64,000 bases of DNA, taken from Trebonia sp963843745 (GTDB lineage Bacteria; Actinomycetota; Actinomycetes; Streptosporangiales; Streptosporangiaceae). A program made the position numbers and the translations under genes. The notes beneath the pieces are model-generated. The model saw only the letters and a program-made list of their open reading frames with translations, was not told where the DNA came from and did no database searches. The stretch spans positions 62,001 through 126,000 of the forward strand of contig CAWJLP010000020.1 of the NCBI GenBank assembly GCA_963843745.1. The letters are read 5' to 3'. Below are positions 16,001-27,171 of the stretch, in pieces; within the stretch, counting starts at the first letter, position 1, and every line of letters starts with the position of its first letter.

Positions 16001-17604
16001 GGCTGGGTTCCCTTCTTGACAGCCGAGGCGGCTACGGCCTGGGCTGGCGCGGGATGGGGTGGCACCGGGTCGGTCGAATGGACCTGGCTGAGCGTGGACT
16101 GCACCGCCGGGTTGATCACGTCGAGCACCGGCTTCGGGTAGACGCCCATCGCGATGATCAGCGCGATGAGCGGGAACACCGCCAGCAGCTCCCGGATCCT
16201 CAGGTCAGGCATCTTGGCGACCGGCTCGGCAACCGGGCCGGTGGCTATCCGCTGGTACATCCACAGCGCGTAGATCGCGGCGAGGATGATGCCGGCCGTG
16301 GCGAAGGAGGCGGCCACCTTGTAGCGCGTGAACGTCCCGACGAGCACCAGGAACTCGCTGACGAAGGTGGACAGGCCGGGCAGCGAGAGCATCGCGAGGA
16401 GGGACACGAGGAACAGCCCGGCGAGCACCGGGGCAACCGTCTGCACACCGCCGTAGTCGGCGATCCGGTCCGAGCCGCGCCTGACGATCAGGAACCCGGC
16501 GAGCAGGAACAGCGCCCCGGTGGCGAACCCGTGGTTGACCATGTACAGGATCGCGCCGGTCTGCCCCTGCGACGTGAACGCGAAGATGCCGAGGACGATG
16601 AAGCCGAAGTGCGAGACCGACGTGTACCCGATCAGCCGCTTCATCGAGGTCTGGCCGATCGCCACGATCGCCCCGTAAAGGATGCTGATCACCGCGAGGA
16701 CCAGGATCAGCGGCGTGAAGTAGTGCGCCGCGGTCGGGAACAGTTCCAGGCAGTACCTGATCATGCCGAACGTGCCGACCTTGTCCATCACGCCGAGCAT
16801 CAGCACCGCGGCGCCTGGCTGGGCGGAGAAGGTCGCGTCGGGCAGCCAGGTGTGGAACGGCCACAGTGGCGCCTTGATCGCGAACGCGATGAAGAACCCG
16901 AGGAACAGCCACTTCTGCACCAGCGGCGACAGGGTGACGTGCACCAGGGTGGAGAACAGGAACGTGCCGTGGTGCCCGGTGGCCGCCGACTCGCCCGAGT
17001 ACACGTACAGCGCGATCACCGCGACCAGCATCAGCAGGCCGCCGAGCAGGCTGTAGAGCAGGAACTTCACGGCCGCGTACTGCCGCGGCCCGACGCCGAA
17101 CGACCCGATCATGAAGTACATCGGGATCAGCATGGCCTCGAAGAGCACGTAGAACAGGAACACGTCGGTGGCCGCGAAGACCCCGATCATCATGGTCTCG
17201 AGGACCAGCATCATGGCGAAGTAGCTCTTGGGCGACCGCCTGGCGTTGTCCGCGTCGTGCCAGGAGGCGAGGATCACCATCGGCATCAGCACCACGGTCA
17301 TGCCGATGAGCACGAGCGCTATCCCGTCCACGCCGAGCGCGTAGTGCACGCCGAACTGGGGAATCCACGAGTACTGCTCGGTCAGCTGGAAGGTCGGCCC
17401 CGACGGGTGGAACCTGGTGGCCATCACGATCACCCAGGCCAGCGTGACCAGCGTGACGGCCAGCGCCAGCACCTTCACAAGCCGGGACCGCGCCTCCACG
17501 TCGTCAGGCGCGCTGTCCGCGGGCAGCGACGGCACGAGCGCGACGAGCACCGCCCCCACCAGCGGGATGGCGCCCGCCACGGTCAGCCAGGGAAAGCCGT
17601 TCAT
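15997..17604 (-). CDS. nuoM: NADH-quinone oxidoreductase subunit M
   Basis: A 535-residue antiporter-like membrane subunit. IKAPLWPFHTWLPDATFSAQPGAAVLMLGVMDKVGTFG contains the essential lysine and the conserved Pro-Phe-His-Trp-Leu-Pro segment, and FYVLFEAMLIPMYFMIG carries the conserved membrane glutamate. The ATG at 17604 shares one base with the nuoL stop. The C-terminal 50 residues form an extra Pro/Ala/Val-rich tail. It is one of three proton channels of complex I. Confidence 0.95.
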   Translation of the reverse strand: MNGFPWLTVAGAIPLVGAVLVALVPSLPADSAPDDVEARSRLVKVLALAVTLVTLAWVIVMATRFHPSGPTFQLTEQYSWIPQFGVHYALGVDGIALVLIGMTVVLMPMVILASWHDADNARRSPKSYFAMMLVLETMMIGVFAATDVFLFYVLFEAMLIPMYFMIGSFGVGPRQYAAVKFLLYSLLGGLLMLVAVIALYVYSGESAATGHHGTFLFSTLVHVTLSPLVQKWLFLGFFIAFAIKAPLWPFHTWLPDATFSAQPGAAVLMLGVMDKVGTFGMIRYCLELFPTAAHYFTPLILVLAVISILYGAIVAIGQTSMKRLIGYTSVSHFGFIVLGIFAFTSQGQTGAILYMVNHGFATGALFLLAGFLIVRRGSDRIADYGGVQTVAPVLAGLFLVSLLAMLSLPGLSTFVSEFLVLVGTFTRYKVAASFATAGIILAAIYALWMYQRIATGPVAEPVAKMPDLRIRELLAVFPLIALIIAMGVYPKPVLDVINPAVQSTLSQVHSTDPVPPHPAPAQAVAASAVKKGTQP

Positions 17605-19502
17605 TACAGCCTCACCACCAGAAGGCCGGCTACCAGCAGCACGGCGCCGATGAGCATGGTCAGCGCGTAAGAGCGCACGAAACCGGTCTGGACCCTGCGC
17701 AGCCGCCCCGACGACCCGCCGATTGTCGCCGCGATCGTGTTGACGAGCCCGTCCACGCCGCGGCTGTCGAAGTAAACCGACAGCCGGGTCAGCCACTGCC
17801 CCGGCCGCATCAGCACCGACTCGTTGAACGCGTTGCCGTACAGCTCCTGGCGCGCCGCGTTCGTGACGAGGTTGCCCCGCGGCGCGGTCTCGGGCACCGG
17901 CACGCGCCCGTACATCGACCATGCGAGCACGGCGGCAACGACCGCTAGCGCCAGGGAGGTCTCACCTGGCACGGTCCAGAGCCCGTGCAAGACCGGCGGC
18001 ACGCCGACCACGGGGGCGAGAAAATCGACAAGCCGGTTGTTGAGGATCAGGAACGCGCCCGCGACGGTCGACCCGATGGCGAGCACGATCATCGGCCACG
18101 TCATGACGGCCGGCGACTCGTGCGGATGCGCGTGCTCCTCCCAGCGCTTGGCGCCGGTGAAGGTCATGAGCACCATCCTGGTCATGTAGAACGCGGTGAT
18201 GCCCGCGCCGATGATCGCCGCGCCGCCCATGAGCCAGCCCGCGGTTCCGCCCTGATCCCACGCCGCGTCGATGATCGGGTCCTTAGTGAAGAACGCGGAG
18301 AACGGCGGGATGCCGATGATCGCCAGATAGGAGATGGCGAACGTGACGGCGGTGACCGGCATGAAGCGCGCCAGGCCGCCATAACGCCGCATGTCCACCT
18401 CGTCGTTCATGCCGTGCATCACCGAGCCGGCGCCGAGGAAGAGCCCCGCCTTGAAGAACCCGTGCGCGAGCAGCTGCGCGATCGCGAACGCGTACCCGGC
18501 CGGGCCGAGGCCGGCCCCCAGCATCATGTAGCCGATCTGCGACATGGTGGAACCGGCGAGCGACTTCTTGATGTCGTCCTTGGCGCACGCGATGATCGCG
18601 CCGAACAACAGCGTGGCCGTGCCCACGATGGCCACCGCCATCCGCGCGTCCGCCGACTGCGCCAGGATCGGGTTGGACCGCACCATCAGGTACACCCCGG
18701 CGGTGACCATGGTCGCCGCGTGGATCAGCGCCGACACCGGGGTCGGGCCTTCCATGGCATCGAGCAGCCAGGACTGCAGCGGCAGCTGGGCGGACTTGCC
18801 GCAGGCGCCGAGCAGCAGCAGCAGGCCGAGCGCGAGACCCACGCCGGAGCCCCCCGACTTCGCCGACGCGAACACGCCGGTGAAGTTGAACGTGCCGAAC
18901 TCGGCGAACATCAGCATGATCGCCAGCGACAGGCCGGCGTCACCGACCCTGTTCGCGATGAACGCCTTCTTCGCCGCGGCCGGCGGCGCCGGCCTGGACT
19001 GCCAGAACCCGATCAGCAGGTAGGAGGCGAGGCCGACGCCCTCCCACCCGGCGTACAGGGCGAGGTAGTTGTCGCTGATCACCAGCAGCAGCATCGCGGC
19101 GATGAACAGGTTCAGGTAGCCGAAGAACCGCCGCCGCTCCGCGTCGTGCGCCATGTACCCGATCGAGTAGATGAGGATCAGCGAGCCGACGCCCGTGATC
19201 AGCAGCACGAAGCAGATCGACAGCGGGTCGAGCAGGATCCCGATGTTCGCCTGGAACCTCTCAACCGGGATCCATGAGTACATGTGCAGGTCGCGGCTGC
19301 GGTCCGCAGCGGGATAGCTGAGCAGCGTAAAGAAGGCGATCACGCCGTAGACGAACGACGCGAGCGACATCGCGCAGCCGAGCAGGTGCCCCCACTTGTT
19401 GGTGCGCCGCCCGCCGAGCAGCAGGACCGCCGCGCCGAAGACCGGGAACGCGAGCAGCAGCCACGAGAAGCGCAGCGCGCCGGTCGCGGCAAGCGTCGTC
19501 AT
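17604..19502 (-). CDS. nuoL: NADH-quinone oxidoreductase subunit L
   Basis: A 632-residue subunit with about 16 membrane segments, the largest antiporter-like unit at the far end of the membrane arm. LYAGWEGVGLASYLLIGFW carries the conserved glutamate, and AQLPLQSWLLDAMEGPTPVSALIHAATMVTAG is the signature loop and discontinuous helix. The C-terminal region corresponds to the lateral helix that braces the arm. The ATG at 19502 follows AAGGGG by a suitable distance, 12 bases after nuoK. Confidence 0.95.
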   Translation of the reverse strand: MTTLAATGALRFSWLLLAFPVFGAAVLLLGGRRTNKWGHLLGCAMSLASFVYGVIAFFTLLSYPAADRSRDLHMYSWIPVERFQANIGILLDPLSICFVLLITGVGSLILIYSIGYMAHDAERRRFFGYLNLFIAAMLLLVISDNYLALYAGWEGVGLASYLLIGFWQSRPAPPAAAKKAFIANRVGDAGLSLAIMLMFAEFGTFNFTGVFASAKSGGSGVGLALGLLLLLGACGKSAQLPLQSWLLDAMEGPTPVSALIHAATMVTAGVYLMVRSNPILAQSADARMAVAIVGTATLLFGAIIACAKDDIKKSLAGSTMSQIGYMMLGAGLGPAGYAFAIAQLLAHGFFKAGLFLGAGSVMHGMNDEVDMRRYGGLARFMPVTAVTFAISYLAIIGIPPFSAFFTKDPIIDAAWDQGGTAGWLMGGAAIIGAGITAFYMTRMVLMTFTGAKRWEEHAHPHESPAVMTWPMIVLAIGSTVAGAFLILNNRLVDFLAPVVGVPPVLHGLWTVPGETSLALAVVAAVLAWSMYGRVPVPETAPRGNLVTNAARQELYGNAFNESVLMRPGQWLTRLSVYFDSRGVDGLVNTIAATIGGSSGRLRRVQTGFVRSYALTMLIGAVLLVAGLLVVRL

Positions 19503-19514
19503 GCGTCAATCCCC

Positions 19515-19814
19515 TTAGTACTTGAGCAGGTTCGCGTCGTCCACCGACGCGGACTTGCGGGCGCGGTAGAGGGCCATCAGGATCGCGAGCCCGACGACCA
19601 CTTCGGCGGCCGCGATGACCATCACGAAGAATGCCACGACCTGGCCGTCCAGGTTCCCGTGCAGCCTCGCGAACGCCACGAAGGCGAGGTTGCACGCGTT
19701 CAGCATCAGCTCGACGCACATGAAGATCACGATCGCGTTGCGCCGGACGAGAACGCCGACGCCGCCGATGGCGAACAGGATGACGGCAAGGAAGACGTAC
19801 GCTGCGGGGCTCAT
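19515..19814 (-). CDS. nuoK: NADH-quinone oxidoreductase subunit K
   Basis: A 99-residue protein with three membrane helices, the expected size. The two buried glutamates needed for coupling are present, in CVELMLNACNL and AAAEVVVGLAI. It overlaps nuoJ as ATGA. Confidence 0.95.
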   Translation of the reverse strand: MSPAAYVFLAVILFAIGGVGVLVRRNAIVIFMCVELMLNACNLAFVAFARLHGNLDGQVVAFFVMVIAAAEVVVGLAILMALYRARKSASVDDANLLKY

Positions 19815-20653
19815 GCTTGCTCGTCCCTCCCCCTGGCGGCGGCTTCGATCTGCCGCTCGGCTTCGATCCGGTCTTCCGTTTCGAGATCAGCGGTCACGTC
19901 CGGCTGCGGGTCGCGGCCAAGGTCCACGTCGCGCTGGATCACGGCCTTCGATACGGAACGTGCGGTGGTGCTTCCGTCAGGCAACAGCGCCGGCATGTCG
20001 ACGGCGTCGTGCAGTGCGTACACCCCCGGCGGCGGCTCGGGCGCCACGTGCCCGCTGGCCACCCGGCGGCGCGACAGCTCCCGCTGGGTCGGCTTGGGCT
20101 CGGCGCGCTCCCGGTGTGCGAGCACCATCGCGCCGAGCGCGGCGGTGATCAGCAGGGCGCTGGTGGCCTCGAACGGGAAGACGTACGTGGTGAAGATCAG
20201 CTTCGCGAGGCCGGTGAGGTTGCCGACGCCGTTGGCGGCGGTTTGCGGGGCGGCGCTGCCGATGGCCGCGTGCCCGATGCCGACGATCAGCAGGATCAGG
20301 AACCCGAGACCGCCGAGGCCCGCCCAGAGCCGCTGCCCGCGGATCGTCTCGACGAGCGAATCCGACGAGGTCACGCCGATCAGCATGACCACGAAGAGGA
20401 ACAGCATCAGGACGGCGCCGGTGTACACGATGATCTGCACGAAGGCCAGGAACGGCGCGCCCTGCATCGCGTAAAGCACCGCGAGCGACAGCATCACGAT
20501 CGCGAGCATCAGCGCGCAGTGTACGGCCTGCCGCATGAAGATCATGGTGATGGCGGCGCCGACGGACAGTATGGCGAGGATCCAGAAGAGCGCCTTGCTG
20601 TAGATCGGGTCCAGGTTGGTGCCGTTGTTCGCGGCCAGCAGCAGGTGAGTCAT
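19811..20653 (-). CDS. nuoJ: NADH-quinone oxidoreductase subunit J
   Basis: The first 180 residues contain five membrane helices typical of NuoJ (VHCALMLAIVMLSLAVLYAMQGAPFLAFVQIIVYTGAVLMLFLFVVMLIG), including the flexible third helix linked to the coupling mechanism. At 280 residues it is about 100 longer than the E. coli protein; the extra is a hydrophilic Asp/Glu/Arg-rich C-terminal tail after HRERAEPKP, which must lie outside the membrane. Such tails occur in actinobacterial NuoJ. It overlaps nuoI by ATGA. Confidence 0.95.
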   Translation of the reverse strand: MTHLLLAANNGTNLDPIYSKALFWILAILSVGAAITMIFMRQAVHCALMLAIVMLSLAVLYAMQGAPFLAFVQIIVYTGAVLMLFLFVVMLIGVTSSDSLVETIRGQRLWAGLGGLGFLILLIVGIGHAAIGSAAPQTAANGVGNLTGLAKLIFTTYVFPFEATSALLITAALGAMVLAHRERAEPKPTQRELSRRRVASGHVAPEPPPGVYALHDAVDMPALLPDGSTTARSVSKAVIQRDVDLGRDPQPDVTADLETEDRIEAERQIEAAARGRDEQA

Positions 20654-21354
20654 TGGCCGGCCTCTCTGCCCATGGTGTCGACCTGCTCCGCGCCCGGCCG
20701 CACCTCGCCCTCGCCCGCCAGCTCCTCGTCGAACGCCTTCTCGTCTTCGCCCGGCGACAGCTCGTTGGCACCCGTGATGTGCACCGCCGGGCCGGTGGGC
20801 CCGCCTGGCCCGCGCATGCCGGGCGCGCGGTCAGTGGCCACCACGCCCCCGCCGCCCAGCCGGTAGTAGTCCTTCTCGTCGTTCCCGAGCCGCATCGGGT
20901 GCGGCGGCGCCTCCATGCCCGGACGCAGCGGCACGAGCAGCTGCTCCTTGGTCCAGATGAGGCTTTCCCGGTTGTCGTCGGCGATCTCGTACTCGTTGGT
21001 CATCGTCAGCGCCCGCGTCGGGCACGCCTCGATGCACATCCCGCACAGGATGCAGCGCAGGTAGTTGATCTGGTAGACGTGCCCGTACCGCTCGCCAGGG
21101 GAGTACCGGTCGTCCGGCGTGTTGTCCCTGCCCTCGACGTAGATCGCGTCCGCCGGGCAGGCCCAGGCGCACAGCTCGCAGCCGATGCACTTCTCCAGCC
21201 CGTCCGGCCAGCGGTTCAGCTGGTGATGGCCGTGGAACCGGGGCGCGGTCGGCCGCTTGTCCTCCGGGTACATCACGGTGTCCACCTTCCTGAACATCTC
21301 GCGGAAGGTGACCCCGAACCCCTTGACGGGGTTGAGGAAATCAAGAACCGGCAC
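20650..21354 (-). CDS. nuoI: NADH-quinone oxidoreductase subunit I (two 4Fe-4S clusters)
   Basis: Two ferredoxin motifs bind the N6a and N6b clusters: CIGCELCAWACPADAI and CILCGMCIEACPTRAL. The 234-residue protein has an Asp/Glu-rich C-terminal extension after the conserved core, longer than in E. coli. It overlaps nuoH by 14 bases. Confidence 0.95.
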   Translation of the reverse strand: MPVLDFLNPVKGFGVTFREMFRKVDTVMYPEDKRPTAPRFHGHHQLNRWPDGLEKCIGCELCAWACPADAIYVEGRDNTPDDRYSPGERYGHVYQINYLRCILCGMCIEACPTRALTMTNEYEIADDNRESLIWTKEQLLVPLRPGMEAPPHPMRLGNDEKDYYRLGGGGVVATDRAPGMRGPGGPTGPAVHITGANELSPGEDEKAFDEELAGEGEVRPGAEQVDTMGREAGQ

Positions 21355-22678
21355 CGGTGACCTCCTTCGTCACTTCGGTCGAGCCGAGAGGCGGGCTGCC
21401 TGGCGACCTGTCGCCGAGGTCAAGCCCGTGATAGTGCGGCAGGTCCATGGGCGGCACCGGGAAGCCCTCGACGGTGCCGTCCACGCCGTCCGGGACTGGC
21501 GGCGGCTCCGGCCCGATCTCGGCGGCGTGCCGCTGGCCCGCGTTGTCCCAGAACGTGACCAGCAGCAGGATCAGCACGATGACCAGCCCGGCGCACGCGT
21601 AGACGACGTTCGAGTGGGTGTCGTTCCGCCACGCCTTGACCGTCGCGATCAGCAGGATCCAGACGATCGACGCGGGGATGAGGATCTTCCAGCCCAGCGC
21701 CATCAGCTGGTCGTACCGCACCCTCGGCAGCGTGCCGCGCAGCCAGACGTAGCAGAACAGCAGGATGAAGACCTTGATCAGGAACCACAGCACCGTCCAC
21801 CAGCCGCTGTTGGCGCCGGACCATAGCGAGATCGGCCACGGCGCCCGCCAGCCGCCGAGGAACAGCGTGACGGCTAGCGCGGAGACCGTGACCATGTTGA
21901 TGTACTCGGCGAGGAAGAACATCGCGAACTTCATCGACGAGTACTCGGTCATGTGCCCCGCGACGATCTCGCCCTCGCCCTCGGGCAGGTCGAACGGCAC
22001 CCGGTTGGTCTCGCCGACCATCGTCACCAGGTAGACGAGGAACGAGGGAAGCAGCAGCCACCCGTACCAGAAGTGCTGCTGGGCCGTGACGATCGCCGTG
22101 GTCGACAGCGAGCCCGCGTACAGGAACACCGCGACGAACGCCAGGCCCATCGCGATCTCGTAGCTGATCACCTGCGCGGTCGAGCGCAGCGCGCCGAGCA
22201 GCGAGTAAGGCCCGCGGGACGCCCAGCCGGCCAGCACGATGCCGTAGACGCCGACCGAGCTCATCGCGAGCACGAGCAGCACCGCGACCGGCAGGTCGGC
22301 GACCTGCAGCGGCGTCTGGTGGTGGAAGATCGAGACCACCGTGCCCCACGGGATGATCGCGAAGCTGATGAACGACGGCCCTGCCGCGAGGATCGGCGCG
22401 ACGAAGAAGACCAGCTTGTCCACCTTGGTGGGGACGATGTCCTCCTTCAGCGGCAGCTTGAGCGCGTCGGCGATCGGCTGCAGCAGGCCCCATGGGCCGG
22501 CCCGGTTGGGGCCCGGCCGGTTCTGCATCCGGCCGATGACCCGGCGCTCGAACCAGATCATGAAGATCGTGGAGAGGACCAGGAACACGAAGACGATCCC
22601 GACCTTCAGCAGCACCAGCCACCAAGGGACCAAGTAGAAATCGGCTAGCGTCGGGTCCGCTGCCAGCGCCCCGCTCAT
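21341..22678 (-). CDS. nuoH: NADH-quinone oxidoreductase subunit H
   Basis: A 445-residue membrane subunit with eight predicted helices that forms part of the quinone-binding chamber. Conserved segments are GRMQNRPGPNRAGPWGLLQP, GETNRVPFDLPEGE and GHMTEYSSMKFAMFFLAEY. A hydrophilic C-terminal tail of about 60 residues follows the last helix. The ATG at 22678 overlaps the nuoG stop. Confidence 0.96.
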   Translation of the reverse strand: MSGALAADPTLADFYLVPWWLVLLKVGIVFVFLVLSTIFMIWFERRVIGRMQNRPGPNRAGPWGLLQPIADALKLPLKEDIVPTKVDKLVFFVAPILAAGPSFISFAIIPWGTVVSIFHHQTPLQVADLPVAVLLVLAMSSVGVYGIVLAGWASRGPYSLLGALRSTAQVISYEIAMGLAFVAVFLYAGSLSTTAIVTAQQHFWYGWLLLPSFLVYLVTMVGETNRVPFDLPEGEGEIVAGHMTEYSSMKFAMFFLAEYINMVTVSALAVTLFLGGWRAPWPISLWSGANSGWWTVLWFLIKVFILLFCYVWLRGTLPRVRYDQLMALGWKILIPASIVWILLIATVKAWRNDTHSNVVYACAGLVIVLILLLVTFWDNAGQRHAAEIGPEPPPVPDGVDGTVEGFPVPPMDLPHYHGLDLGDRSPGSPPLGSTEVTKEVTGAGS

Positions 22679-25104
22679 TCTGACCTCCTCAGGGTCACCC
22701 GGCTGCCGTGCCCGGCGCCGAGGTCGGTGCGGACCGCGGAGCCCGCGGAAGCGGTCGGCAGCCACACCACGCCGTCGGCCATCGGCGTCACTTCGACCGG
22801 GATCGTCAGCGCGCCGGCCGTCGTCGTGACGGTCACCTTCTCGCCGTCGCTCAGCCCGGCGGCCGTGGCCGTGGCCGGGGACACCCGCGCCACGACGGGC
22901 CGGGCGGTGCCCGCGAGGTACGGTTCGCCGTCCTGCATCCGGCCCGCGTCGAGCAGCTGATGCCAGGTGGCGAGGCGAACCTCGTGCTCGCCGAGCGCGG
23001 GAGAAGACGACGCCGACGGGACCACGGCGGGCGGCAGCGGGCGGGCGCCGCGCCAGCCGCCGAGCTCGGTGAGCTCGGCCCTGGCGGCCGCCGCGTCCGG
23101 CAGGGCCAAGTGCACGTCCATCTCGTCGGCGATCGCGCCGAGCACGTACAGGTCGGTCCGGACGCCTGGCACGGTGAGCGCGGCGCCGAACGTGCCACCA
23201 CGGCCTTCCCAGTTCACGAACGTGCCGGCCTTCTCGGCGATCGCGGCCACCGGGAACACGACGTCGGCCCGGTCGGTGACCGAGCTGGCCCGCAGCTCGA
23301 GGCTGATCACGAACGGAACCGTCTCGAGCGCGCGCAGCGCGCCCGCCGGGTCAGGCAGGTCGGCGGCGTCCACGCCGGCGACGATCAGCGCGCCGAGCTC
23401 TCCCTGCTCAGCCGCGGCCAGCATCGCCGCGGTGCTGCGGCCCGGGGTCGTCGGCAGCGTGGCCTTGGCCCAGACCCGCGCCACCTCGGCCCGCGCCTTC
23501 GGGTCGCCGACCCAGCGGCCGATCGGCAGCAGCCCGGGCAGTGCGCCGGCCTCGACGGCGCCGCGCTCCCCCGCCCGCCTCGGTATCCAGGCGAGCTTCG
23601 CGCCGGTGGCGTCGGCGAGCCGCACCGCGGCGGCCAGCGCCCCAGGCACCTCGGCGAGCCGCTCCCCGGCGAGGATCACCGCGCCTGGTGCCTTGAGCAG
23701 GTTGCCGGCGCGGTTGAAGTCAGCATCGTTGGAACCGCCGGCGGCTAGCGTCGTGAGCGCGGCCGGCTCGGCGCCTGGCACCGTGGGCAGCAGCGTGCCG
23801 GACAGCTTGGCAAGGCCCGGCGAGGCGAGCGCCGCGATCGAGAACACCGGGAGGCCCCGCTTGCGGGCGGCCTTGTGCAGCCGCAGGAACACGATGGGCG
23901 ACTCGTCTTCCGGCTCGAACCCGGCGAGCAGCACAGCCGGCGCGGCCTCCAGGTCGGCGTAGCTGACCTCGATGTCGCGTCCGGCCACCCTGGCGGCGAG
24001 GAACTGCTCCTCCTCCACCGAGTGCGGCCGTGCGCGCATGTCGATGTCGTTGGTGTTCAGCGCGACCCGGGTGAACTTCGCGTACGCGTAGGCGTCCTCG
24101 AGGGTCAGCCTGCCGCCGGTCAGCACGCCGACGCCCCGCGGTCCCTCGGTCGCGTCCCGCGCGGCTTCGAGGCCGCGGGCCGCGGCCGCGAAGGCGGAGG
24201 CCCACGACGCCGGCCGCAGCACGCCGTCCTCGTCGCGGACCAGCGGCGCGGTCAGCCGGTCGGGCTCGGTGGCGTAGCTGAACGCGAAGCGGCCCTTGTC
24301 GCAGCTCCACTCCTCGTTGACCTCGTAATCCTCGCCAGCCAGCCGGCGCTGCACCCGGCCGCGCCGGTGGTCGGTGCGCAGCTGGCACCCGGACGCACAG
24401 TGCTCGCACACGCTCGGCGTGGACACCAGGTCGAACGGCCGGGACTTGAACCGGTACGCCGCGCTGGTCAGCGCCCCCACCGGGCAGACCTGGATGGTGT
24501 TGCCCGAGAAATAGGAGTTGAACGGCTTGCCCGTGGCGGTGCCGATGTACTGCGCGGGGCCGCGCTCAAGGAACTCGATGAAGTCGTCGCCCGCGATCTC
24601 CTCCGACGTGCGGACGCACCGGGTACAGGAGATGCACCGCTCCCTGTCGAGCAGCACCTCGGTGGAGATCGCTACCGGCTTGGCGAACTCGCGCTTGTCC
24701 TCGCGGAACCGGCTCTCGCCCCGGCCATTGGACATGGCCTGGTTCTGCAGCGGGCACTCGCCGCCCTTGTCACACATCGGGCAGTCGAGCGGGTGGTTGA
24801 TCAGCAGCAGCTCCATCACGCCCTGCTGCGCCTTGTCGGCGACGGCGGACGTGAGCTGCGTCTTGACCACCATTCCGTCGGTGCAGACGGTGGTGCACGA
24901 GGCGAGCGGCTTGCGCTGGCCCTCGATGTCCACCAGGCACTGCCGGCACGCACCGATCGGGTCGAGCAGCGGGTGGTCGCAGAAACGCGGGATCTGGATG
25001 CCGAGGATCTCGGCGGCCCGGATTATCAGCGTTCCTTTCGGAACGCTGATCTCGAACCCGTCGATGGTGACGGTGACGGTCTGGGTCGTGGTCTGCACGG
25101 TCAT
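22675..25104 (-). CDS. nuoG: NADH-quinone oxidoreductase subunit G
   Basis: An 809-residue peripheral-arm subunit. The N-terminus carries the 2Fe-2S ferredoxin ligands (CDHPLLDPIGACRQC then C), the His-Cys3 cluster (HPLDCPMCDKGGEC), a 4Fe-4S site (CISCTRCVRTSEEIAGDD) and the CEHCASGCQL motif of the N7-type cluster. The rest is a molybdopterin-oxidoreductase-like domain that has lost its cofactor in complex I. It lies four bases after nuoF. Confidence 0.95.
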   Translation of the reverse strand: MTVQTTTQTVTVTIDGFEISVPKGTLIIRAAEILGIQIPRFCDHPLLDPIGACRQCLVDIEGQRKPLASCTTVCTDGMVVKTQLTSAVADKAQQGVMELLLINHPLDCPMCDKGGECPLQNQAMSNGRGESRFREDKREFAKPVAISTEVLLDRERCISCTRCVRTSEEIAGDDFIEFLERGPAQYIGTATGKPFNSYFSGNTIQVCPVGALTSAAYRFKSRPFDLVSTPSVCEHCASGCQLRTDHRRGRVQRRLAGEDYEVNEEWSCDKGRFAFSYATEPDRLTAPLVRDEDGVLRPASWASAFAAAARGLEAARDATEGPRGVGVLTGGRLTLEDAYAYAKFTRVALNTNDIDMRARPHSVEEEQFLAARVAGRDIEVSYADLEAAPAVLLAGFEPEDESPIVFLRLHKAARKRGLPVFSIAALASPGLAKLSGTLLPTVPGAEPAALTTLAAGGSNDADFNRAGNLLKAPGAVILAGERLAEVPGALAAAVRLADATGAKLAWIPRRAGERGAVEAGALPGLLPIGRWVGDPKARAEVARVWAKATLPTTPGRSTAAMLAAAEQGELGALIVAGVDAADLPDPAGALRALETVPFVISLELRASSVTDRADVVFPVAAIAEKAGTFVNWEGRGGTFGAALTVPGVRTDLYVLGAIADEMDVHLALPDAAAARAELTELGGWRGARPLPPAVVPSASSSPALGEHEVRLATWHQLLDAGRMQDGEPYLAGTARPVVARVSPATATAAGLSDGEKVTVTTTAGALTIPVEVTPMADGVVWLPTASAGSAVRTDLGAGHGSRVTLRRSE

Positions 25105-25108
25105 TGAG

Positions 25109-26403
<1,295 letters not shown>

Positions 26404-26407
<4 letters not shown>

Positions 26408-27171
26408 TTGCTACCTCCGGCGGGCTCGGTGTTAGCCAGGGGGGACTGACTTCCCGCACGGGAGGCTCCCGCCCCCCGTTCCCCCTGGCCCCCGCGATCC
26501 CCCGGGGGTGCCGTCCAGCCATGCTCCTTGGCGAGCTCAAGGCCGACCAGGCTGGCCGGACCCGCCGACGGGCCTTCCGCGGCCTGCCCGTCACCGAAGC
26601 CGGCGAGGATGCGTGACGCCTGCTTCCAGGTGCAGAGCCGGTCAGGTCCCCTGGTGGGGTGCACGTCGTTGCCCGCCCGCAGGTCGTCGACCAGCTGCCT
26701 GGCTGAATCTGGCGTCATGTTGTCGAAGAACTCCCAGTTCACCATGACGACCGGGGCGTAGTCGCAGGCCGCGTTGCACTCGACGCGCTCGAGGCCGACC
26801 TTGCCGTCTTGCGAGATGACGTCGTGGTGCGCGTCGCCGTGCGGATCGGCGCCAAGGTGCTCGGCGAGCGCTGCGTAGATCTCATCGCCGCCCATGATGG
26901 CGCACAGCGTGTTCGTGCAGACGCCCAGCTGGTACTCCCCGACGGGGCGGTCCTTGTACATCGTGTAAAAGGTGGACACGCCCTTGACTTCGGTCTGGGT
27001 GATCCCGAGCGTCTCAGCGCAGAACGTCAAGCCGTCGTCGGAGACGTATCCCTCCTCGGACTGCACCAGGTGGAGCAGCGGCAGCAGCGCGGACCTCGCC
27101 CGCGGGTACCTGCCGATGATGTCGGCGGCGTCCGCCCGCAGCCGGGCCAGCGCCTCGTCACTAAACGGCAT
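26404..27171 (-). CDS. nuoE: NADH-quinone oxidoreductase subunit E
   Basis: A 255-residue thioredoxin-like subunit. The four ligands of the N1a 2Fe-2S cluster are in CTNTLC and ECNAAC. A C-terminal extension of about 70 residues rich in Gly, Pro and Ala follows the conserved core, so the protein is longer than E. coli NuoE (166 aa). The ATG at 27171 shares one base with the nuoD stop; extending upstream would run into nuoD. Confidence 0.95.
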